From Planctomycetota bacterium (lineage in GTDB: Bacteria > Planctomycetota > UBA1135 > GCA-002686595), in assembly GCA_020638875.1 (NCBI GenBank), contig JACKHS010000006.1:1-64000 (forward strand): a stretch of DNA of 64,000 bases, given 5' to 3'. The position numbers and the translations under genes were made by a program. Shown here in pieces: positions 24,112 through 33,045 of this stretch (the first letter of the stretch is position 1; every line of letters begins with the position of its first letter). A model generated the notes under the pieces. It worked only from the letters and a program-made list of their open reading frames with translations. It searched no databases and was not told the DNA's origin.

Positions 24112-24726
24112 GCCGAGTCGATGCCGCCGCGCCGCTGGCCGACGCGCACGCTCGCGCTCGTCGCGCTCCTGCTCGCCGCATGCGTCACCGGGCGCGAGGA
24201 CGCGGCGAGCGCGACGTCGCGGGCCTCCGCGAGCGGCGCGCCGGCGATCGAGCTGGTCGTCGAGCTGCAGCCGGACTCGACCTGGTCGGCGACGCTCGTG
24301 AACCGCGACACGCTCCCCGTCGAGGTCGTGCTCCCCGGCGACGGGAGCGCCACCGGTCGCCGCACGCCGATCGTGCGCTGGTACGTCACCGACGACGCCG
24401 GCGAGGTCGAGCAGCACCCTCCGTGGAGCTGCGCGAACATCAACGAGCTGACGGCGGACGAGCTCGTCACGCTGGCGCCGGGCGACGCGGTCTCGCTCGG
24501 CGGGTACGTGCCGAGGCCGCGGCTGCCGCAGAGCGGCGTCGCGTCGGTGTGGCTGAGCTACCTCCACGAGCCCCTGCGCCCCTGGAACGGCGGGTTCTGC
24601 GCGGACCCGGACTCGCCGCTCCTGCAGCGCCTGCGCGGCACGCCGCCGCTGGACCTGCGCAGCCGTCCGCTGCGCGTCGTCGTCGACGGCCCGGGCGCGT
24701 ACCGCCTCGCGGACGCCGCGGAGTGA
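24070..24726 (+). CDS. Hypothetical lipoprotein
   Basis: 218 residues from the first of three tandem in-frame ATGs (24,070; also 24,088, 24,106), with a further ATG at 24,121. The signal peptide TLALVALLLAAC has a clear lipobox (LLAAC). The mature part is a single beta-sandwich-like domain starting IELVVELQPDSTWSATLVN and ending RPLRVVVDGPGAYRLAD, similar in style to intracellular-proteinase-inhibitor or BsuPI-like folds that describe 'NRDTLPVEV'. That resemblance is weak. Function unknown. Confidence 0.7.
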   Translation: MHYDHVMHYDHVMHAESMPPRRWPTRTLALVALLLAACVTGREDAASATSRASASGAPAIELVVELQPDSTWSATLVNRDTLPVEVVLPGDGSATGRRTPIVRWYVTDDAGEVEQHPPWSCANINELTADELVTLAPGDAVSLGGYVPRPRLPQSGVASVWLSYLHEPLRPWNGGFCADPDSPLLQRLRGTPPLDLRSRPLRVVVDGPGAYRLADAAE

Positions 24727-24744
24727 GGCCGCGCGCGGCGCGAG

Positions 24745-25995
24745 TCACGGCAGGAACTCGACGTCGCTGAACTCCGCGCGCACGCCGTCACACGCGAGGC
24801 CGGGCGGGCCGGCGAGCAGCGCGGCATCGACCGTCGTCACGAGGCGCTCGACGCCGTCGACCACGAGGTGCACGACGCCGGAGGTCTCCACGCGCGCCGC
24901 GAGTCGGCGCGTGACCCCCGTGGGCGCGTTCGCGCTCGCCAGCGTGCTCCACGCGCCGTCCGCGCGCGCGAGCAGGCGCAGCGAACCGCCCGGCTCGTGC
25001 TGCGCGAGCAGGAAGGCGTCGGTGCCGCGGAAACCGAGCACGATCGCCGCGCGGCCCGGCGCGGTCGCCGTGCACGCGAGCCCGCCGCGACGCGCGTCGT
25101 CGCGCGCGCGCACGAGCGCCACGACGCCCGACTCGCCGACGAGCGTCGCGCCGCGCGTGTCCCAGGCGGTCCACTCGATCTTCCACGTCGTCTCGAGCCC
25201 CGCGAGGAAGGCGCGGCCGGCGTCGAGCGCGGCCGCGCGCTCGTCCGCGCGCGGGCCGAGCAGCTTCGCGAGGTCGAGCGCCTCGCCGCGCCACAGCCGG
25301 CGCTCCGCGGCGCGGAAGCGCGCGCGCAACGCGGCGTCGGGGCTCGCGAGCAGCCAGTGCGTCGCGGCCCACGCCTCGGGCTTGGGCGCGCCCGCGCGGC
25401 CCTCGAGCACGGCGAGCAGGTCGAGGCTGCCGTCGGCCGCCGCGGTCGCCATGCTCGGGATGTTCTCCTCGAGGCCGACGATGTCGCTGAGCCCGGTGCG
25501 CAGCACCTCACCGTCCCACGTGTGCCACGCGAAGTGCTCCGCGATGCCCTCCGCGTACCAGCCCGGACAGCGCGGCTCGTTGTCCATCACCGCGAGGTAG
25601 TGGAACTGGTGCACGAGCTCGTGCAGGAACAGGTGGCGCGTGAAGCTCCACGACGGTTGCGGCCAGAAGTACGCGCGTCGCGTCGCCGGCAGGTAGACGC
25701 CGCCGGCGTCGGCCATCGCGGGGTGAGCCCCTTCCGCCTGCAGCACGGCCGCGTAGTCGTCGTGATCGCGGCAGAAGACGACCTCGAGCGGCGCGCTCGC
25801 CGGCGGCGCGGCCTCGAAGTGGCCCTCGAGCTGCGCGTGCAGCGCCTCGGCGAGCCGCAGGAAGTCCTCGGCGCCCTCGCCCTCCGGACGCCACGTGAGC
25901 TGGTAGTGCGCGGAGCGGTGGACGACTTCGCCCACGTCGTTCGGCGCCGCCGCGGCGAGCGCGGCGAGGAGCGTGACGAGCAACATGGAGCGCAT
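24745..25995 (-). CDS. Secreted zinc metallopeptidase (gluzincin-type)
   Basis: A 416-residue protein with a signal peptide (MRSMLLVTLLAALAAAA); ATG 25995 chosen to start just before it. The zinc site is HELVHQFHY with the third ligand Glu in GWYAEGIAEHF, the HExxH...E gluzincin pattern of DUF1570-like peptidases. The C-terminal 170 residues form a beta-rich domain (TWKIEWTAWDTRGATLVGE; VVHLVVDGVERLVTTVD) that may bind a ligand. It probably cleaves proteins outside the cytoplasm. The next gene upstream on the same strand ends 45 bases away, so they may share a transcript. Confidence 0.82.
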   Translation of the reverse strand: MRSMLLVTLLAALAAAAPNDVGEVVHRSAHYQLTWRPEGEGAEDFLRLAEALHAQLEGHFEAAPPASAPLEVVFCRDHDDYAAVLQAEGAHPAMADAGGVYLPATRRAYFWPQPSWSFTRHLFLHELVHQFHYLAVMDNEPRCPGWYAEGIAEHFAWHTWDGEVLRTGLSDIVGLEENIPSMATAAADGSLDLLAVLEGRAGAPKPEAWAATHWLLASPDAALRARFRAAERRLWRGEALDLAKLLGPRADERAAALDAGRAFLAGLETTWKIEWTAWDTRGATLVGESGVVALVRARDDARRGGLACTATAPGRAAIVLGFRGTDAFLLAQHEPGGSLRLLARADGAWSTLASANAPTGVTRRLAARVETSGVVHLVVDGVERLVTTVDAALLAGPPGLACDGVRAEFSDVEFLP

Positions 25996-26040
25996 CCTCG
26001 CCACGCCGTCGGCGCCGCGCAAGCTCGCGGCGCCGCCGCC

Positions 26041-26898
26041 TCAGTGCAGGTCGCTGCGGTACTGCGCGTACCGCCGCAGCGAGCGCTCGAGATGCCCCGG
26101 GTCGTTCGTGATGCCGAACGTGTGCAGGATCACCGGGCCGTCGTAGTGCGCGTCCTTCAGCGCCTGCAGGAACGGCTGCAGGCTGAAGTCGTCGTGGTCG
26201 AGCGGCGCGATGGCGTCGGTCCAGGGCATGCCCGTGCCCGGCAGCGGGCCGGCGTAGGCCTTGTCCTCGGCGCCGGCGATCGTGACGAGCGCCGTCTCGC
26301 TCGCGTGCGCCGCGACGACCGCGGGCAGCGTGTACTGGTTGCCGGCGCGGATCTCGTGGCAGGTGTGCAGCGAGCTCTTCAGGTTCGGGTGGCCGACCTG
26401 CGCGATCAGCGTCGCGGCCTCGGCGGCCGTCTCGATGCTCGTGGCCCAGTGCGGATAGAGGACCGTCTCGACGCCGTGGAAGGCGGTGCGGCGCGCCATG
26501 TCGTACAGGAGGTCGCGCACGTCCTGCTGCGTCGGCGCGTTCTTGACGATCACCCACAGCGGCGCGCCGACGCCGGCCAGGATCGGTACCGTGTCCTTCC
26601 AGAGCTGCGCCGCGTTCGCGTCGTTGAAGTCGTAGTAGACGAACGCGAGCAACCGGAAGCCCTGCATCGGGGCCACGCGCTGCGCGTAGGCCTGGAGCTT
26701 CGGCAGATCGCCCGGCGTGGCGATGCCGGTCACGATCCCGCTGTAGCCGAGCGCCTTGACGGTGTCGACGTTGGTCGCGGGCACGGGCCCGAGGTTGAAG
26801 TCGTAGACGAGCAGCGACACCTCGGCGTGCGCGGGGCGCGCGCACAGGCAGGCGACGAGGACGAGGAGGCGCAGGGCGCCGCGGAGGACGGCAGGCAT
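26041..26898 (-). CDS. Exported sugar-phosphate isomerase/epimerase-like TIM barrel
   Basis: 285 residues with a signal peptide (LRLLVLVACLCARPAHA). The mature protein looks like the xylose isomerase-like AP-endonuclease-2 barrel family: GYSGIVTGI, LLAFVYYDF, VGHPNLKSSLHTCHEIRAG (metal-type His/Glu), and a final DGPVILHTFG. Planctomycetes export many such proteins; substrates are usually unknown sugars. Upstream on its strand is TAGACT (26,943-26,938). Confidence 0.75.
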   Translation of the reverse strand: MPAVLRGALRLLVLVACLCARPAHAEVSLLVYDFNLGPVPATNVDTVKALGYSGIVTGIATPGDLPKLQAYAQRVAPMQGFRLLAFVYYDFNDANAAQLWKDTVPILAGVGAPLWVIVKNAPTQQDVRDLLYDMARRTAFHGVETVLYPHWATSIETAAEAATLIAQVGHPNLKSSLHTCHEIRAGNQYTLPAVVAAHASETALVTIAGAEDKAYAGPLPGTGMPWTDAIAPLDHDDFSLQPFLQALKDAHYDGPVILHTFGITNDPGHLERSLRRYAQYRSDLH

Positions 26899-26937
26899 GG
26901 CTGGAGCGGGGCGCGCGACGAGCGGGCGCGTGGTTCG

Positions 26938-26943
26938 AGTCTA
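26938..26943 (-). promoter_or_regulatory. -10-like TAGACT upstream of 26,898 gene
   Basis: AGTCTA on the + strand, TAGACT on the minus strand, 39 bases before the ATG at 26,898. Same hexamer family as elsewhere. Confidence 0.5.
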
Positions 26944-27018
26944 CCAGCCGCCCCGAATCGCGGGGGATCGCGCGGGGCAGCGGCCGGACACGCCCGCGGA
27001 CCAGCGCCTCCGGGCCCG

Positions 27019-29493
27019 CTACGGCTCGAAGCGCAGCTCCTGCGTCGCGCCCGCGGTGATCGCCACCTCGCGGGTACGGCTCGGGCGACCGGGCACGAAC
27101 GCCTCGACGCGGTAGTTGCCCGTCGGCAGCGGGCCGATGCGCTTGCGGCGCGAGTCGAAGGGGTAGCGCTTCCACGCCCACGGGTCGTCGCTGCTGCGCA
27201 GGCCCGTGAACAGGCGCCCGGCCTCGTCGCGCACGCACACGCGGCCGCGCACGAGCTCGTCCCCCGCCGCGAGCTCGACGACCAGCGTGCCGCCGCGCTC
27301 GAGGCGCAGCTCGACCTCGCCGGCGTCGACCTGCGCGCGCAGCCAGTCGCTGCGCGCGACGAGCAACCCGACGCGCGCGATCAGCGTGTACTCGCCCGCC
27401 GGCAGCGGCGGCGTGGTGAAGCGCCCTTCGCCGTTCGTGCGCGTCGGCGTGAGCGGTTCGAGCACGTTGCCGGCGGCGTCCTCGATCCAGATCGGCGCGC
27501 GCGCGGCGGGCAGCCCCTCGGCGTCGACGACGCGCCCGCGCAGCGGCGTGCCGCCGCGCAGCACGAGCTCGAGGCCGTCGCGTACCTCGTCCGTGCCGAG
27601 CACGAGCGCGCGCGGCGTCGCGACGCCGACGCCCGCGCGGCTCGCGCCGAACTGGTACGTGCCCGCCGCCATCCCGCGCAGGCGGAACGCGCCGTCCGCG
27701 TCGGTCGTCACGCGATCGACGCCCAGCGACAGGTCGCCGCCGTACGCCGGCCCCGCGAGCACGAGGTGGCCGACGACCGCGCCCTGGACCGGCCGGCCCG
27801 CCTCGTCGAGCACGCGCCCGCGCACCTCGCCGACGGGCAGGCGCAGGTCGAGCTCGTGCGCGGCGACGGCCGGCACGTCGAGCTGGAACTCCTCGTCGAC
27901 GCCGACGCCGAGCGCCATCACGCGCACGTACCACGCGCCCGGCCACGGCAGCTCGACGTCGTAGCGCCCCGCGTCGTCGGCCTCCGCGAGGACCTGACTG
28001 CCCATCGGGTCGTCGCACTCGGCGATCCACTGCATCATGCCCGGCGTGAGCGGCGCGTCGCCGAGCGTGAGCGCGCCGTGCACGCGCACGGGCGTCGCGG
28101 CCGCGGCGCCCAGCCGCACGTACGCCTCGCCGCCGTCGGTGAGGTCCACCGTCGCCTGCACCATCTGCTCGGTCGCGCTGCCGCCGAGCGCGGCGGCCTC
28201 CTCCTCGGTCGGCAGCGAGAGCAGGCCCCAGCGGCCCGGGCGCAGGTGCCGCTCGTCGAAGCGCCCCTGCGCGTCGGTGACGACGTTGAGCAGCAGCCGC
28301 GCGCCGCCCGACGCCTCGCCCGCGCTCGGCTCCTGCAGGAGGCGCAGCTTGCGGTCGCGCGCGAGCGAGCCGTCCTTGCGCAGCACCTCGCCCCACAGCC
28401 GGCCGCCGACGCGCAAGCGCAGCTCGAGGCCGAGGCGCGGCGCGGCGGGCTCGAAGCCGAACGCCGCGGTGTCGCTCGGCGCGTGCTCGGGCGCCACCGC
28501 CGTCACGTAGGTCGCGCCGGGCGGCACGTCGAACAGCGCGAACGCACCGGCCTCGTCCGCGCGCGTCCAGCGCCGCTCGTCGCCGGGCACCTCGCCGCGC
28601 GCGAGGAAGTCGAGGTCGCCCCACGCGCCGAGCAGGACGAAGGCGCCCGCCGCGGGCGCACCGTCGGGCAGGCGCACGACGCCGGCGAGCGCGGGTGTCG
28701 GCGCGGCCGCCGACGCGGCGGCGTCGGCGGCGCCGACGAGCGCCGCGCGCTCCGAGGGTGCCGCGGCGAGCTCGCGCGCCGACGCAGTCGCCGCCGGGCG
28801 CGCGTCCTGCGCCTGCGCCGGCACGTCGACGGCGCGCGGCGGCGGTGCGTCGCGGCGCGTGACCTCGAACGCGACGACGGTCGCGGCGACGAGGGCGAGG
28901 AAGAACAGGAGCTTGGTCGTGGCGCTCATGAGCAGGACTCCGGGGCCGAGGAGCGGCGCGAGCTCGCGCCGCTGGAGGAGCGGGGCCAGCGCGGCGATCC
29001 ACGCGCCGCGGCGCCGCTCGAGGCGCTCGCGCAGCAGGGCGTGCGCGCGCGTCAAGCGGCTCGTGATCGTGGGCAGCGGCACCCCCAGCCGCGCGGCGAG
29101 CTCGCGCGGGCTCGCGTCGTCGAAGTAGCGCAGCAGCAGCGTGCTGCGGTAGGGCTCGTCGAGCGCGAGCACCTCCTCCACCACGAGCTGCTGCGCCTCG
29201 GCGCGCTCGACGACCTCGTCGGTGCCGGACAGCGCGCGCGCCCCTTCGGCGTCCTCGAGCGGCACCTCGCGCACGCGGCGGCCGCGCTGACGCTGCAGGT
29301 TGCGCAGCACGAGCGCGAACCAGCCGCGCAGGTGCCGCGCGTGCCGCGGCGGCCGGGCGACCGCGACGGCGAGCGCCTCCTGCGCAAGGTCCTCGGCCGC
29401 GTGCGCGTCACCGACCAGGCGCCGCGCCAACGCGCGCACCCACTCGCTGTGCTCGAGGAGCGCCTCGACGCTCGGGGGACTCGTGTCGGACAT
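27019..29493 (-). CDS. Membrane-tethered ECF-type sigma factor fused to carboxypeptidase-regulatory repeats
   Basis: A single 824-residue frame from ATG 29493. Residues 15-75 are sigma region 2 (VGDAHAAEDLAQEALAVAV; LRNLQRQRGRRVREV), 105-155 region 4 (LALDEPYRSTLLLRYFDDAS; ELAARLGVPLPTITSRLTRA). A membrane helix follows at about 191-211 (ATTKLLFFLALVAATVVAF). The remaining 600 residues hold several carboxypeptidase-D regulatory-like beta domains (GVVRLPDGAPAAGAFVLLG; VRGRVLDEAGRPVQGAVV; LRGRVVDAEGLPAARAPIW), predicted periplasmic. The sigma factor would be held at the membrane and might be released or steered by an outside signal. No anti-sigma gene adjoins. Confidence 0.88.
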   Translation of the reverse strand: MSDTSPPSVEALLEHSEWVRALARRLVGDAHAAEDLAQEALAVAVARPPRHARHLRGWFALVLRNLQRQRGRRVREVPLEDAEGARALSGTDEVVERAEAQQLVVEEVLALDEPYRSTLLLRYFDDASPRELAARLGVPLPTITSRLTRAHALLRERLERRRGAWIAALAPLLQRRELAPLLGPGVLLMSATTKLLFFLALVAATVVAFEVTRRDAPPPRAVDVPAQAQDARPAATASARELAAAPSERAALVGAADAAASAAAPTPALAGVVRLPDGAPAAGAFVLLGAWGDLDFLARGEVPGDERRWTRADEAGAFALFDVPPGATYVTAVAPEHAPSDTAAFGFEPAAPRLGLELRLRVGGRLWGEVLRKDGSLARDRKLRLLQEPSAGEASGGARLLLNVVTDAQGRFDERHLRPGRWGLLSLPTEEEAAALGGSATEQMVQATVDLTDGGEAYVRLGAAAATPVRVHGALTLGDAPLTPGMMQWIAECDDPMGSQVLAEADDAGRYDVELPWPGAWYVRVMALGVGVDEEFQLDVPAVAAHELDLRLPVGEVRGRVLDEAGRPVQGAVVGHLVLAGPAYGGDLSLGVDRVTTDADGAFRLRGMAAGTYQFGASRAGVGVATPRALVLGTDEVRDGLELVLRGGTPLRGRVVDAEGLPAARAPIWIEDAAGNVLEPLTPTRTNGEGRFTTPPLPAGEYTLIARVGLLVARSDWLRAQVDAGEVELRLERGGTLVVELAAGDELVRGRVCVRDEAGRLFTGLRSSDDPWAWKRYPFDSRRKRIGPLPTGNYRVEAFVPGRPSRTREVAITAGATQELRFEP

Positions 29494-29628
29494 GGGGACT
29501 GACCGCCGCAATGCGCGGCGCGCGCGCCACCACGCGACGAAGCGCGAGAAACTCACGCGGCGCGGCGCCGTCTGCGCGCGGCACCGCGCGAGGTCCCGCG
29601 CGCGTGACAACTCTTACGCAGGCTGGGT

Positions 29629-29634
29629 TAGGCT
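29629..29634 (+). promoter_or_regulatory. -10-like TAGGCT upstream of amidoligase gene
   Basis: TAGGCT 26 bases before ATG 29661, with GTGACA 19 bases upstream as a possible -35. Confidence 0.5.
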
Positions 29635-29660
29635 GCGCGCTCGACCCCCGCCCTCGCCGC

Positions 29661-30680
29661 ATGACCTCCACCGACGACCGGCCGCCGCGCCCCGCCCTCG
29701 AGCTCCCGCCCTTCACGACGACCGCGTCCGGCGCGCCGCGGCGTGTCGGCGTCGAGATCGAGCTCAGCGGGCCCGACGTGGCCGAGGCGGCGCGCAGCGT
29801 GGCGGCGGTGGTGGGCGGCGAGGTGCGCACGATCTCGCCCTACGAGGCCGAGGTGCGCGGCGGCGATGCGGGGACGTGGCGCGTCGAGCTCGACTACGTC
29901 GTCCTCAAGCGCCTCGGCCGCGAGCACGCCGAGGCCGCGGAGGAGCCGGGGCCGCTCGCCGAGCTCGCCGAGGCCGTGCTGCGCGCGGGCAGCGAGGCGC
30001 TCGTGCCGGTCGAGGTCATCAGTCCGCCGCTGCCGCTGCCCGAGCTCGGGCGCGCCGAGGACGTCCTGCGCGCGCTGCGTCGCGAGGGCGCGCTCGGCAC
30101 GCGCGCCGAGCTCGCCTACGCCTTCGGCCTGCAGCTCAACCCTGAGATGCCCGCGCTCGACGCGCCGACGGTGCTCGCCTACCTGCAGGCGTTCCTGTGC
30201 CTGCAGGAGTGGCTGGTGCGCGCGAGCTGCATCGACTGGACGCGCCGCCTGACCGGCTACAGCGCCGCGTTCCCCAAGGACTACGTGCGGCGCGTCGTCG
30301 ACCCCGCGTACCGCCCCGACCTCGCGACGCTCATCGACGACTACCTCGCGGCGAACCCGACGCGCAACCGCGCGCTGGACCTCCTGCCGCTGTTCACCGA
30401 GCTCGACGAGCCGCGCGTGCGGGCGGTCGTCAGCGACGAGCGCGTGACGTCGCGCCCGGCGCTGCACTACCGCCTGCCGAACTGCGAGATCGACGACCCG
30501 ACGTGGGGTCTGCACGTGCCGTGGGGGCACTGGATGGAGGTCGAGCGCCTGGCCGCCGACGACGCGCGCCGCGCCGAGCTCGGCGCGGCGTACGGGGACG
30601 TCCTCGCGCAGCCGTTCGAGGCCCTGCTGGGGAGCTGGGCCGACGAGGTGGAGCGCCGACTCGCGCGCGGCGCGCGCTGA
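29661..30680 (+). CDS. Amidoligase-family protein
   Basis: A 339-residue protein of the COOH-NH2 ligase (Amidoligase_2) type. Family-like motifs: RVGVEIELSG near the N-terminus, TWRVELDYVV, PVEVISPPLPL and YAFGLQLNPEMP. These ATP-grasp-related enzymes form amide bonds on peptides or cell-wall components and usually sit beside a gamma-glutamyl cyclotransferase or glutamine amidotransferase gene. No such partner is adjacent here; the neighbours are the sigma fusion (divergent) and a peroxidase (convergent). ATG 29661 follows the TAGGCT hexamer. Confidence 0.8.
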   Translation: MTSTDDRPPRPALELPPFTTTASGAPRRVGVEIELSGPDVAEAARSVAAVVGGEVRTISPYEAEVRGGDAGTWRVELDYVVLKRLGREHAEAAEEPGPLAELAEAVLRAGSEALVPVEVISPPLPLPELGRAEDVLRALRREGALGTRAELAYAFGLQLNPEMPALDAPTVLAYLQAFLCLQEWLVRASCIDWTRRLTGYSAAFPKDYVRRVVDPAYRPDLATLIDDYLAANPTRNRALDLLPLFTELDEPRVRAVVSDERVTSRPALHYRLPNCEIDDPTWGLHVPWGHWMEVERLAADDARRAELGAAYGDVLAQPFEALLGSWADEVERRLARGAR

Positions 30681-30690
30681 CGCCGAGCGC

Positions 30691-32322
30691 TCAGAAACCG
30701 ACGAGCTCGACGGCGTCCGTCGCGGCGAAGCGGTCCGGGCCGACCTGGTCGAAGACCAGCCACTGCGCGAAGAGCGACGCACCGACCAGCGCCGGCGGGT
30801 CGATGCGCACCGACGCCCACCCGCCGCCGAGGCCCTGACCGATCAGCGGCGCGTTGACGCGCACGATGCCGGGGCCGAGCGCGAGGTGCAGGTTCGCGCC
30901 CTGGAAGGGCGTGCCGGCGAGGTCCGCGGCCGGGCCGACGAGCAGGAGGGCGCCCGTGCCGGGCGTCGCGCCGTCGATGCCGAGCGTGAGCTTGCCGCCG
31001 CCGACGTGAGGCGGCTCGACGGCGATCATGCGCGGCACGAAGCCGCCGCTGCCGTCACTGCCCGCGCCGTAGTGCTGCGGGACGCGCGGCGAGCCGCCGA
31101 AGAGCGTCGGCCGGTCGAAGGGCGCGACGCCGGCCGCGACGCGCTCGTCGCTGAGCGGGCGCTTCAGGTAGGCGACGAGCGCGGCCTTCTGCGTCGGCGT
31201 CAGGTTGAGCGGGCGGATGCGCGGGTCCTTGTTGGGCGCGTCGAAGTCGCCGCCGCGGTCGTAGAACTCGACCACCTCCTCCAGCGTCGCGAAGCGGCCG
31301 TCCTTGAAGTACGGCGCGCTGTACTCGACGTTGCGCAGCGAGGGCGTGCGCATCGCGCCCATGTCGGCCGGATTGCCGGTCACCGCGAAGCGGCCGGGGT
31401 CCTCGTCCGCGGGGCGCACGCCGGTGTAGTGGAACAGGTCGTCGCCGTAGAGCGGCAGCGTGTGGCACTCGACGCAGCCCGTGAACTGCACCGAGCGGAA
31501 GAGCGTGCCGCCCTGCAGCTCCTGCGCGGTCAACGTGTGCGGCAGCCCGGCGAGCAGCGGCTCGATCGGCGTCTGGTTCGGCACGAGCGTGCGCTGGTAC
31601 GTCGCGAGCGCCATGGCGATGCGCACCGGCGTGATCTCGGGCGTGCCGAAGGCCTCGCTGAACAGCGCCGGGTAGTCGCGGCCGTTGATCCAGGTGCCGA
31701 GCGCGCCGAGGTTCGTCGCGAGCGCGAGCGGCGGCGCGGCCTGCAGGCTCTGCACCACGTCGTTCCAGTCGCGCGCCTGGTGACCCATCTCGGTCGGCGA
31801 GAGCAGCGGCTCGAGCGACTGCACCTCGAGCGCCGCGCCCGACGCGAGCACGACCTGACCGTTCAGCGGGTCGACGAGCTGATCGCCCGCGCGGCCGTCC
31901 CAGAACAGGCTGGGCGCGTAGGCCGCGGCGAAGGCGGCGTTGGTCTGGCGCGTGGTGACCTGCGGCGCGAGGCCGAAGCTCTGGTGGTAGCGGTAGCGCC
32001 GGTTGGGCAGCGTGCGCGGCTGGCTCGGCGAGCCGATCGCGTCGTCGCTCGTGCCGAAGACCGCGTCGGGGCCGGGGTGCACCGCGCTCGTCGCCGCCGA
32101 CCAGCGCGAGTCCGCGCCGCCCGCGAGCGGGTCGTGGCACGTGCCGCACGCGACGGTGCGCGTCGAGCTGAGCTGCTCCTCGAAGAACAGCGCCTTGCCG
32201 AGCTGCGCCTTGCTGACGGTGATCGGGTTGCCGACCGGTTCGGGCGGCGGGCCGAGCTGCGCGAGCAGCGCGGGCGCGAGGAGGATCGGCGCGAGGACGA
32301 GAGCGGTGCGGCGAGCGAGCAT
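30691..32322 (-). CDS. Di-haem cytochrome c peroxidase (MauG/CcpA family)
   Basis: 543 residues with signal peptide (ALVLAPILLAPALLAQ). Two CxxCH haem sites: CGTCH at residues 59-63 and CVECH near 290. Typical peroxidase segments are LFWDGRAGDQ, PLLSPTEMGH and TPSLRNVEYSAPYFKDGR. It should reduce H2O2 in the periplasm with electrons from a cytochrome, or act as a MauG-like oxidase. A C-terminal extension of about 100 residues (VGGGKLTLGIDGATPGTGA...) beyond the haem domain looks like a planctomycete secreted-protein tail. Upstream TAGCAT (32,363-32,358, minus) may be its -10. Confidence 0.92.
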   Translation of the reverse strand: MLARRTALVLAPILLAPALLAQLGPPPEPVGNPITVSKAQLGKALFFEEQLSSTRTVACGTCHDPLAGGADSRWSAATSAVHPGPDAVFGTSDDAIGSPSQPRTLPNRRYRYHQSFGLAPQVTTRQTNAAFAAAYAPSLFWDGRAGDQLVDPLNGQVVLASGAALEVQSLEPLLSPTEMGHQARDWNDVVQSLQAAPPLALATNLGALGTWINGRDYPALFSEAFGTPEITPVRIAMALATYQRTLVPNQTPIEPLLAGLPHTLTAQELQGGTLFRSVQFTGCVECHTLPLYGDDLFHYTGVRPADEDPGRFAVTGNPADMGAMRTPSLRNVEYSAPYFKDGRFATLEEVVEFYDRGGDFDAPNKDPRIRPLNLTPTQKAALVAYLKRPLSDERVAAGVAPFDRPTLFGGSPRVPQHYGAGSDGSGGFVPRMIAVEPPHVGGGKLTLGIDGATPGTGALLLVGPAADLAGTPFQGANLHLALGPGIVRVNAPLIGQGLGGGWASVRIDPPALVGASLFAQWLVFDQVGPDRFAATDAVELVGF

Positions 32323-32467
32323 GGGTCTTCCGGGGTCGAGGTCGCGGGACGACTCCGATGCTAGACGCCGCGCCGCGATCGCGCACCTGTCCGCGCGCGC
32401 ACGACTCCCGAGCCCGAGGTCGGGTGTCCGCGGCGCGGCCCCGCTGGTGCGCGCTCACGCGCCTGCG

Positions 32468-32473
32468 TAGACT
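32468..32473 (+). promoter_or_regulatory. -10-like TAGACT directly before bcp (leaderless geometry)
   Basis: TAGACT ends 8 bases before ATG 32482, too close for a ribosome site if it is a -10. The expected transcription start is at or within two bases of the ATG. Confidence 0.6.
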
Positions 32474-32481
32474 CCGCCGCC

Positions 32482-32952
32482 ATGCTCGAACTCGGCAAGC
32501 GCGCGCCCGCCTTCACGCTCCTCGACCAGGACGACGCCAAGGTCCAGCTCTCGAAGCTCCAGGGCTCGTGGGTCGTGCTCTACTTCTATCCGCGCGACGA
32601 CACGCCGGGCTGCACGACGGAAGCCTGCGACTTCACGTCGGGGCTCGCGGGCTTCGCCAAGCTCGACGCGGTCGTGCTCGGCTGCAGCCCGGACTCGACC
32701 GAGAGCCACCGCAAGTTCATCGCGAAGCACCGGCTGAAGGTGCGGCTGCTCTCCGACCCGGACCACGCCGTACTCGAGAAGTACGGCGCCTGGGGTGAGA
32801 AGACGCTCTACGGCAAGAAGAGCCTCGGCGTCCTCCGCTCGACGGTGCTGATCGACCCGACCGGCAAGGTCGCCTGGCACTGGCCGAAGGTGCGCACGAA
32901 CGGCCACGCGCAGGCGGTGGCCGAGAAGCTGCGCGAGCTGTCCGCCGGCTGA
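32482..32952 (+). CDS. bcp: Peroxiredoxin (bacterioferritin comigratory protein)
   Basis: A 156-residue thiol peroxidase of the BCP/PrxQ family, reducing H2O2 and organic hydroperoxides with thioredoxin. The peroxidatic Cys is in YPRDDTPGCTTEAC with a resolving Cys five residues later. Other family segments: LSDPDHAVLEKYGAW and STVLIDPTGKVAWHW. Full length. No signal peptide, so cytoplasmic. It stands divergent from the cytochrome peroxidase, which gives a two-gene peroxide-defence neighbourhood. The ATG is only 8 bases from a promoter-like TAGACT. Confidence 0.95.
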   Translation: MLELGKRAPAFTLLDQDDAKVQLSKLQGSWVVLYFYPRDDTPGCTTEACDFTSGLAGFAKLDAVVLGCSPDSTESHRKFIAKHRLKVRLLSDPDHAVLEKYGAWGEKTLYGKKSLGVLRSTVLIDPTGKVAWHWPKVRTNGHAQAVAEKLRELSAG

Positions 32953-32962
32953 GCGACGAACG

Positions 32963-32991
32963 GGGGAGCCGCGCCCCTCGCGCGACTCCCC
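32963..32991 (+). terminator. Hairpin after bcp
   Basis: GGGGAG (32,963-32,968) pairs with CTCCCC (32,986-32,991), with inner CGCG/CGCG. No T-run follows. Weak candidate. Confidence 0.35.
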
Positions 32992-33045
32992 ACCCCTCAC
33001 CGGCCGCCGCCCTTCAGCGAACCCCGCCGCGGGCGGCGACCTGCG

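Noticed and set aside
24868..29502. Plus-strand open frame of over 1,500 codons
   Set aside because: It is antisense to the metallopeptidase, isomerase-like and sigma-fusion genes and has only Arg/Ala/Val-rich low-complexity sequence. High GC removes stops.
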